From Thermoplasmata archaeon (GTDB taxonomy: Archaea; Thermoplasmatota; Thermoplasmata; Thermoplasmatales; Thermoplasmataceae), in NCBI GenBank assembly GCA_021797055.1, contig JAKAAI010000034.1, forward strand, positions 1-18,636: a DNA stretch of 18,636 nucleotides, written 5' to 3'. The notes under the pieces are model-generated. The model searched no databases. It was given only the letters and a program-made list of their open reading frames with translations, and was not told the origin of the DNA. A program made the translations under genes and the position numbers. Of this stretch, positions 13,566 to 18,636 are shown in pieces. Every line of letters begins with the position of its first letter. The first letter of the stretch is position 1.

Positions 13566-16500
13566 TTGTCAACATTCGTATCCGTGGAAACCGATTCAAA
13601 GGATCGAAAGGCGATCGCTAAGATTGGGAAGATAATACGCGATCTTCTTGATACTTTAGACGATAAGGCAAAGGATCCGGAGATTGAGAGGCTGATTCTC
13701 GAACTTAATGCGGAATCTGAAGCACTGGATAGAGCAGTAATGGATGATCAGACAGCTTCTGATTTCATTGTACTTTTTTCAACCAAGAAGATGAATATAG
13801 ACCATATTAAGAAGATAACAACCTCTTTTTCTTCAAATACCTTGACTAAGAAATTCAACGCATTTTTGTCAATGGAACTAAGTTTTTCTCTGCAGGAATA
13901 CTCGAAAGTTGAGAAAATATTCCTGGATGCATTTCCAGATATGCGATCAAGCGGTGCTCCGCTCAGGCTTCTTCTTGCCAATGCTTCACTCATTGAGGAT
14001 AAGAAATTCCTTGCACTTACTTTTTCGCTAAACAACATATATGACCATGAAACTATAACAAAATTTCTGAAATCAAAGCCTGATTATGAAACAGTATCCA
14101 CCATTGTATCTAATTTTACGAAAAACTCAAACCCTAAGGCAGCAATTGAAGTACTTAAGGTTGCATCTGGATCCTTACAGGATCCAAGGCTAAAAATAGA
14201 TCTCGGCGAATTGCTTCTCAAAACTGGAGAAAAGGATCAGATATCTGCTGCTATTAATGACCTGGATACATCAGAGCTTCGGGATCCTGAAATACTATCA
14301 AGACTGATCAACCTCTACATCGAGATAGGGGACCAAAAGAAGGCACTGAGAGCGGCAAACAACGCCTCTTATTTATATCCAAATGACCCGAAGATCATAA
14401 TACAACATTCGAAAGTGCTCGAAATGATGGGAAGGAATGACGATGCCCTTGATCTTCTAGAGAAATCTCTTCAGAATTCGAAGAATGCGATGTTGATAGA
14501 TGCCAAGGCATATCTTCTTTACACAATGGGCAAAAATGAGGAATTTGTTAAGTTTGTATCTGAATCCTATGCTGATGCCATACCTGCAGCAATGAAAATG
14601 AAATATCTAGACTCATTGATTTCGCTATCGGATTTCGATAAAGCACTTCAGGTTATCAATGCAAATTTATCGAAAAACACATTTGATATCGAAATGCTCA
14701 AAAAGAAGTTCAATGTGCAGTTAATGCTTAATGATACGGGTGGAGCGTATGATACAGCGGAAAAAGTGCTAAGATCAGGAAGCCGAGACAGGGAATGCGC
14801 TACATACCTCCTCGAACAGCTTTTCCGAAGGCAGGATTACGAGACTTTTTTGCAAAAAATCGATGAGATAGGAGACCTTGGTGATAAACATCTAAAAAAT
14901 CTAGTTGCTGCCGCATATCTATACGAATCTGAGCAGGAAAAGGCTGTATCCTACATAGAAGGAGATCCATCAGTCTTATCTGATCCAGACCTTCTTGACT
15001 CAGTTTTCTTCACTGTACGAGATGACAATTTTGTTGAAAGGGTATTGAACGCAGCAAAATCCAGCGGCATAAGTATCGCTCTCCTTCCACTTTACAAGAT
15101 TCTAGGAAAGCAGATACAGTTGAGCGATGAGATATGGGATGATTTAAACAAGACAAGATCTGAATCTGTAGCCTGGTCTGCTGCTACTGCTGTAATTAAT
15201 TTCAAATCTGGAAGTAAACCAGAGATGATACAGACTCTTCTCTCTAGGCAATACTTTGCGAACATAAACAACTTGATTGACGCCGTTCTGTTGATCTACA
15301 GCGGCAGGTTCACTGAGGAGATGACCGATTCAAAGAAATTCATGTATCCCCTGTCTCGAGCACTTATTGACATCGGCGATCTTAAGAATGCAGAAACGAA
15401 ACTTGAACAATCAAGGGATGCGAAAAAGACGGACCCCTTCTACCACTTCCTTGCATCAAAAATACAGCTTGCAGAAGGAGATATTGCACCTGCCAACAAG
15501 AGTATTTTCAGGGCCCTTGGAAGGCTCACAAACAAGGAGTTCTTGATTCAGGCGATAGATGTAGCTATCAAACTCGAAGATTCTGACACAATTTTATCGA
15601 TGATAGATAAGATCATAAGAATCAATGAATCAGACACCTCCGACTTTTCCGATCTTTACAGATATCTTTCTAGACCTGAGATGCATGAATTTGCAGAAAA
15701 AATTATTGCCAAGATGGATGCTGCTGAATCTAAAAATATATGGATAGAGCGGCTCCGTAGAGACCGGCTGATAATGGCCAATGATCTCGCAGAGGCTGAG
15801 AAAGTTTCCCGAAAAATTGTAATCAGCAGGTCAAAGACACTTGAGGATATCAAGAAACATGCAAACTTACTTCAGTCAGCCATGAAGGAATCGGAGAGGA
15901 TAGAATTCCTCAAGAGCGAGGAGAAGAACGCTAGCGATCCGGAAATTGATGCCTGGCTCGGCGACTACTATTTTGTCAGAAAAGAATTCGACAAGGCACT
16001 TGAATCTTACAGGAAAGCTGAATCTAAGGGTTTGAAAGAAACTGAAATCAAGAATCTTCCTGAAACTCTTATTGAACTGGGTGAATTTGAGGAAGCTGAA
16101 AACCTGCTTAAAAAGGAGCCTGAAAACGTTATACCTTTGATCAAGTTATATCACAGAACTGGAAGGATACAGGATATAGTAGAGCTCCTGAAAAATGTGA
16201 CTGTTAAGAACAAAGAGGATGAGTCTGCTCTCCTGTACATATCAAGAATACTCTGGGTAAACCGCCAGATCAGGGATACCCTTGTCCAGATGTTCCATGA
16301 CTCAGGAAGCCTCTTCCTTGGCAAAATAATTTCACAGAGAATGGTGGAATCCAGGGACTTCATAGGCGCGGAAAGAGTGATGCGCGAGATTCTCAAGAGA
16401 TATCCAGATGATCTCGAGAATGTGAGGAGCCTGTCTGACCTGCTTGTTGAGACCAGTCACCCCACGGATGCCGTCATGATCCTCACAAAGACATTCAAAA

Positions 16501-17273
16501 AACTTGAGGATAAGGCTGCAATTCAGGAAATAGCAGACAGGATTTGCAGGATATATTATGAAACCGGCGAGTACAGATCCATAATAGATTTCTACAGGAA
16601 AAATCCTGAAATTGCTGACGGCACCAACATTCAGTGGATAATTAGGAGTTTTATTGAGGCGGGAGATTTCGACACAGCGGACAGGATCGCAGGTCAATAT
16701 CATGGGTCACTCCTCAAGGAGGACAGCTTCAGGGAGATAATAGATGAGATCAACCTTAAGAAAGAATTTCTTGAAGTCCTTGAGTATACGGCCAGAATAC
16801 TCAAGGCGGAATACAAGGTGGGCCGTATACTTACATCGGAGGAAATGGTATATACCGCAGGTGTACCGGTGGACATGGTTGAGCGGGTCATTCAGCTTCT
16901 CGCTAACGAATCGTATTACAGAGAATCTGATATTCATCTGTATGAGATCGTGTCCAGGGACGTCATACAGAGAGCAGTTCGTAAAAGTACGGTCGAAACG
17001 ATCAAGGACATGAAGATATTCGTTATCTACAACAATATGCCAAAACGGGATGTGATGCTTTCAAAGAACATATACACATACATCAAAAAATGCATCAATT
17101 CGAAGAGAGAACCAATGCTGAATGATCCCGCGGCAAATGCTCTTTTGCGGAATGCTATAAAGCTTGGTCTGAAACCCGAACCGCTCGATGTTGCGTATAA
17201 CCTGAATCTTGGAATATCGGATGCGATGGATATAATATCCTTGATGGAATACGTGGCAAAGCTAAATTCATAG
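13566..17273 (+). CDS. Large TPR/helical-repeat protein, function unknown
   Basis: At 1235 residues this is the largest gene in the window. Almost the whole chain is made of helix pairs resembling degenerate tetratricopeptide repeats. The clearest are INLYIEIGDQKKALRAANNA (about 248-267) with YLYPNDP, and WLGDYYFVRKEFDKALESY near 797 followed by LGEFEEAENLLKK. No signal peptide or membrane helix is visible, so it is probably a cytoplasmic or membrane-associated scaffold. The last 165 residues (from about 1070: KAEYKVGRILTSEEMVYTAG, VPVDMVERVIQLLANES, then VIQRAVRKSTVETI) do not look like TPR and may form a separate helical, possibly HTH-like, domain. The start is TTG at 13566, 4 bases after the hexapeptide gene, without a well-placed ribosome site. 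The next gene, a site-2-type protease, begins 7 bases after its stop. Confidence 0.85.
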   Translation: MSTFVSVETDSKDRKAIAKIGKIIRDLLDTLDDKAKDPEIERLILELNAESEALDRAVMDDQTASDFIVLFSTKKMNIDHIKKITTSFSSNTLTKKFNAFLSMELSFSLQEYSKVEKIFLDAFPDMRSSGAPLRLLLANASLIEDKKFLALTFSLNNIYDHETITKFLKSKPDYETVSTIVSNFTKNSNPKAAIEVLKVASGSLQDPRLKIDLGELLLKTGEKDQISAAINDLDTSELRDPEILSRLINLYIEIGDQKKALRAANNASYLYPNDPKIIIQHSKVLEMMGRNDDALDLLEKSLQNSKNAMLIDAKAYLLYTMGKNEEFVKFVSESYADAIPAAMKMKYLDSLISLSDFDKALQVINANLSKNTFDIEMLKKKFNVQLMLNDTGGAYDTAEKVLRSGSRDRECATYLLEQLFRRQDYETFLQKIDEIGDLGDKHLKNLVAAAYLYESEQEKAVSYIEGDPSVLSDPDLLDSVFFTVRDDNFVERVLNAAKSSGISIALLPLYKILGKQIQLSDEIWDDLNKTRSESVAWSAATAVINFKSGSKPEMIQTLLSRQYFANINNLIDAVLLIYSGRFTEEMTDSKKFMYPLSRALIDIGDLKNAETKLEQSRDAKKTDPFYHFLASKIQLAEGDIAPANKSIFRALGRLTNKEFLIQAIDVAIKLEDSDTILSMIDKIIRINESDTSDFSDLYRYLSRPEMHEFAEKIIAKMDAAESKNIWIERLRRDRLIMANDLAEAEKVSRKIVISRSKTLEDIKKHANLLQSAMKESERIEFLKSEEKNASDPEIDAWLGDYYFVRKEFDKALESYRKAESKGLKETEIKNLPETLIELGEFEEAENLLKKEPENVIPLIKLYHRTGRIQDIVELLKNVTVKNKEDESALLYISRILWVNRQIRDTLVQMFHDSGSLFLGKIISQRMVESRDFIGAERVMREILKRYPDDLENVRSLSDLLVETSHPTDAVMILTKTFKKLEDKAAIQEIADRICRIYYETGEYRSIIDFYRKNPEIADGTNIQWIIRSFIEAGDFDTADRIAGQYHGSLLKEDSFREIIDEINLKKEFLEVLEYTARILKAEYKVGRILTSEEMVYTAGVPVDMVERVIQLLANESYYRESDIHLYEIVSRDVIQRAVRKSTVETIKDMKIFVIYNNMPKRDVMLSKNIYTYIKKCINSKREPMLNDPAANALLRNAIKLGLKPEPLDVAYNLNLGISDAMDIISLMEYVAKLNS

Positions 17274-17280
17274 TGATATT

Positions 17281-17892
17281 GTGCAATATATTAACAGCTT
17301 TGACAACGCAGAACTTAAAGACATACTCGCAGCAGTGTTAGTCTTGACTGCCGCATTCGCCATAATTTATATCAGGTTTTTCTCAGGGGACGGTTTCAGT
17401 TATTATCTTCTTTTCGGGCTTGCACTTCTCACCGTACTGACAGCTTTTTTGATGCATGAACTGGCACACCGATTCATGGCATACCGTCTTGGCGGCTTCG
17501 GGAGGTTCAAGATATGGCCATTAGGGGCATTGCTTGCACTTGTTACATCAATACTTGGTTTCTTATTTGCAGCACCAGGCGCTGTCTATGTATCAGGAAT
17601 ATACAACAGACCAGATGGCGGTAAAGTTTCGCTTGCAGGTCCCGCAACAAACATGCTACTTGCTGTCATCTTCTATGGTCTCTTCATCGTTCTCGTGCCT
17701 GTCACAAGACTAGCGTTTCTATTAGGTTTTGTCGGCGCATTAAACTCCTGGTATGCACTGTTTAACCTGATACCATTCGGACCGCTTGACGGTTTCAAGG
17801 TTTATTCATGGGATCATTCTGTATTCATAGCGTCAATAGCAGTCGCAGTTATACTAAATATACCTGCCTATCTTTATTTTGGCTTTATATGA
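17281..17892 (+). CDS. Site-2-protease-type (M50) intramembrane zinc metalloprotease
   Basis: The 203-residue membrane protein has about five or six hydrophobic helices. The first core helix ends in LMHELAHRF, supplying the HExxH zinc motif (H59, E60, H63). GPATNMLL (120-127) is a conserved S2P motif, and FNLIPFGPLDG (161-171) matches the N-x-x-P...LDG motif, with D170 as third zinc ligand. There is no PDZ domain, so it belongs to the compact archaeal group. Such enzymes cut membrane-spanning regulators or signal-peptide remnants. The start is GTG at 17281, 7 bases after the TPR stop, with GTGA overlapping that stop, so translation is likely coupled. The 3' end overlaps the convergent hypothetical gene by 8 bases. 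Confidence 0.9.
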   Translation: MQYINSFDNAELKDILAAVLVLTAAFAIIYIRFFSGDGFSYYLLFGLALLTVLTAFLMHELAHRFMAYRLGGFGRFKIWPLGALLALVTSILGFLFAAPGAVYVSGIYNRPDGGKVSLAGPATNMLLAVIFYGLFIVLVPVTRLAFLLGFVGALNSWYALFNLIPFGPLDGFKVYSWDHSVFIASIAVAVILNIPAYLYFGFI

Positions 17893-18166
17893 AATCGTCT
17901 GATGTGATTGAACCATCGACCGGCGTGATGAAGAATATCGTATTCCTTCCAACTTCAATCTTGTATGGAACCTTGAAATTTGCAGATTTTCCTGAATATT
18001 CAATCACTATTTCTGCGTTATTTTTGAGATAAGCCCATAATCCGGCTGAAGGCTCAATGATGAGACCAAGAAAGAATGGCTTATCAGAGGCTACAAAGTA
18101 ATTATCTATATCATGTCTTTCCGAAGAACCATTAGCAAAATAGACAGCCCTGAGCCCCGATTTCAT
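17885..18166 (-). CDS. Hypothetical small protein, beta-rich
   Basis: I do not recognise this 93-residue protein. It has no membrane helix or cysteine motif. The alternation of hydrophobic and polar residues (AEIVIEYSGKSANFKVPYKI, then EVGRNTIFFITPVDGS) suggests a small beta-sheet domain. In favour of a real gene are the ATG with AGGA 5 bases upstream, the balanced composition, and the lack of another gene on the opposite strand from 17893. Its 3' end overlaps the protease gene by 8 bases, convergently. The upstream region to 18372 is shared with the divergent zinc-ribbon gene. Confidence 0.55.
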   Translation of the reverse strand: MKSGLRAVYFANGSSERHDIDNYFVASDKPFFLGLIIEPSAGLWAYLKNNAEIVIEYSGKSANFKVPYKIEVGRNTIFFITPVDGSITSDDFI

Positions 18167-18306
18167 CTTTTCCTGCCCGTATGGTCAGGATAATCATTAA
18201 CATTTCTGAAATGATCCCAAATACCTGAACAATAAACAGATTTAAATCATTAAAACTCGAATGTGTCTGATTTAAGGCAAATAAGCAGTTATCATCAGAT
18301 AAATAA

Positions 18307-18350
18307 TTTATATTGTCATGAGATATGTGCCGGCTATCGCAAAGTGCGAT
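18307..18350 (+). promoter_or_regulatory. Promoter of the zinc-ribbon/EF-1beta unit with a hairpin at the predicted mRNA 5' end
   Basis: TTTATATT (18307-18314) is a good TATA box and predicts a start near 18336. The first bases of that transcript would be ATCGC-AAAGT-GCGAT (18336-18350), a perfect 5-bp hairpin. The leader is about 37 bases. The hairpin could protect the message or be chance. The rest of 18167-18306 shows no gene. Confidence 0.45.
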
Positions 18351-18372
18351 TTCATAAAAAGGGGGCTATTTA

Positions 18373-18540
18373 TTGTCGTCAAAGAATACATGTACGTCAT
18401 GCGGTGAAGGGTTAGTTGATCGTGGCTTCTCCATCTTCCTGTGTCCAGCCTGTGGTGAAGAGGAAATTGGAAGATGCGACAGTTGCAGGGAGCATTCAAC
18501 AAAGTATACATGCTCAAAATGTTCATTCACCGGGCCATAG
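18373..18540 (+). CDS. Small zinc-ribbon protein, HVO_2753 family (COG2888-like)
   Basis: This 55-residue protein has four CxxC pairs: CTSC, CPAC, CDSC and CSKC. They could form two zinc ribbons, as in the small euryarchaeal zinc-finger family typified by HVO_2753 and often described as a putative RNA-binding zinc-ribbon protein. Translation starts at TTG 18373. An in-frame TAA at 18355-18357 leaves no ATG or GTG option, and GGGGG lies about 9 bases upstream as a ribosome-site-like run. It is followed after 8 bases by EF-1beta, the conserved euryarchaeal neighbour, which supports a link to translation. The usual family length is about 55-60 residues, so the gene is complete. Confidence 0.9.
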   Translation: MSSKNTCTSCGEGLVDRGFSIFLCPACGEEEIGRCDSCREHSTKYTCSKCSFTGP

Positions 18541-18548
18541 TGGTAGAG

Positions 18549-18636
18549 ATGGGTGACGTAGCAGCTATTATGAAAGTTCTTCCGGAAAGCCCGGAAACTG
18601 ATGTCAGGAAACTGAAAGAGGATCTGAGGAGAAATC
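18549..18636 (+). CDS. ef1b: Translation elongation factor 1-beta, 5' part (continues beyond the window)
   Basis: Only the first 29 codons are in view. MGDVAAIMKVLPESPETD is the characteristic beginning of archaeal aEF-1beta, the small nucleotide-exchange factor that reloads EF-1alpha with GTP; the family is about 88-90 residues long. The ATG at 18549 follows the zinc-ribbon stop by 8 bases. An in-frame GTG lies just upstream at 18540-18542, but the ATG gives the standard N terminus. It is in an operon with the zinc-ribbon gene. Confidence 0.93.
   Translation, partial: MGDVAAIMKVLPESPETDVRKLKEDLRRN

Noticed and set aside
14169..14187. Two GGATCC copies close together (GGATCC-TTACA-GGATCC)
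   Set aside because: They lie inside the TPR coding sequence and are explained by codons; there is no sign of a regulatory site.
1..18636. CRISPR array, insertion sequences, att sites or replication origin
   Set aside because: No regularly spaced repeats, transposase or integrase reading frames, or origin-type repeat clusters were seen.

Overview
The window is archaeal. It carries eL18, uL13, uS9 and RNA polymerase subunit N in the archaeal operon order, an archaeal-type PheT, a small four-knuckle zinc-ribbon protein next to EF-1beta, a tRNA without an encoded CCA end, and AT-rich TATA boxes about 26 bases upstream of leaderless or short-leader genes. The moderately low GC content, the S-layer-like protein with a C-terminal membrane anchor ending in RKKR, and the overall gene content fit the Thermoplasmatales or a close relative. 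That placement is an inference from general features, not from a database match.

Layout. Positions 1-1443 (+) hold the 3' part of a cell-surface glycoprotein-like gene. It converges on a minus-strand translation and transcription operon: rpl18e, rpl13, rps9, rpoN and then tRNA-Pro(GGG), occupying 3068 down to 1573. Upstream of that, on the same strand, is an AidB-like acyl-CoA dehydrogenase (3200-4834). A 281-base divergent region with repeated operator-like motifs separates it from a tandem ribbon-helix-helix regulator (5116-5490, +). This is followed by pheT (5599-7218, +), whose TATA box lies inside a perfect 19-bp palindrome.

From 7239 to 11829 there are redox and small-molecule genes: an FMN reductase (-) divergent from a Dps ferritin (+), a pirin (-), an MFS transporter (-), and a fumarylacetoacetate-hydrolase-family enzyme (+) divergent from the transporter. 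A solitary Dam-type (D12) adenine methyltransferase (12069-12917, -) is divergent from a three-gene operon. That operon encodes a gamma-carbonic-anhydrase-like hexapeptide protein, a very large TPR/helical-repeat protein of 1235 residues, and a compact site-2-type intramembrane metalloprotease. The window ends with a minus-strand hypothetical gene, the small zinc-ribbon gene (18373-18540) and the start of EF-1beta.

How the genes work together. The clearest functional units are the ribosomal protein/RNAP operon with its appended tRNA, the zinc-ribbon/EF-1beta pair, and the TPR/S2P operon of unknown function. The rest is a mosaic of single genes and divergent pairs, several with palindromes at or next to the predicted promoter. 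No CRISPR array, insertion sequence, integrase or other mobile element was seen. No intergenic gap exceeds about 300 bases.
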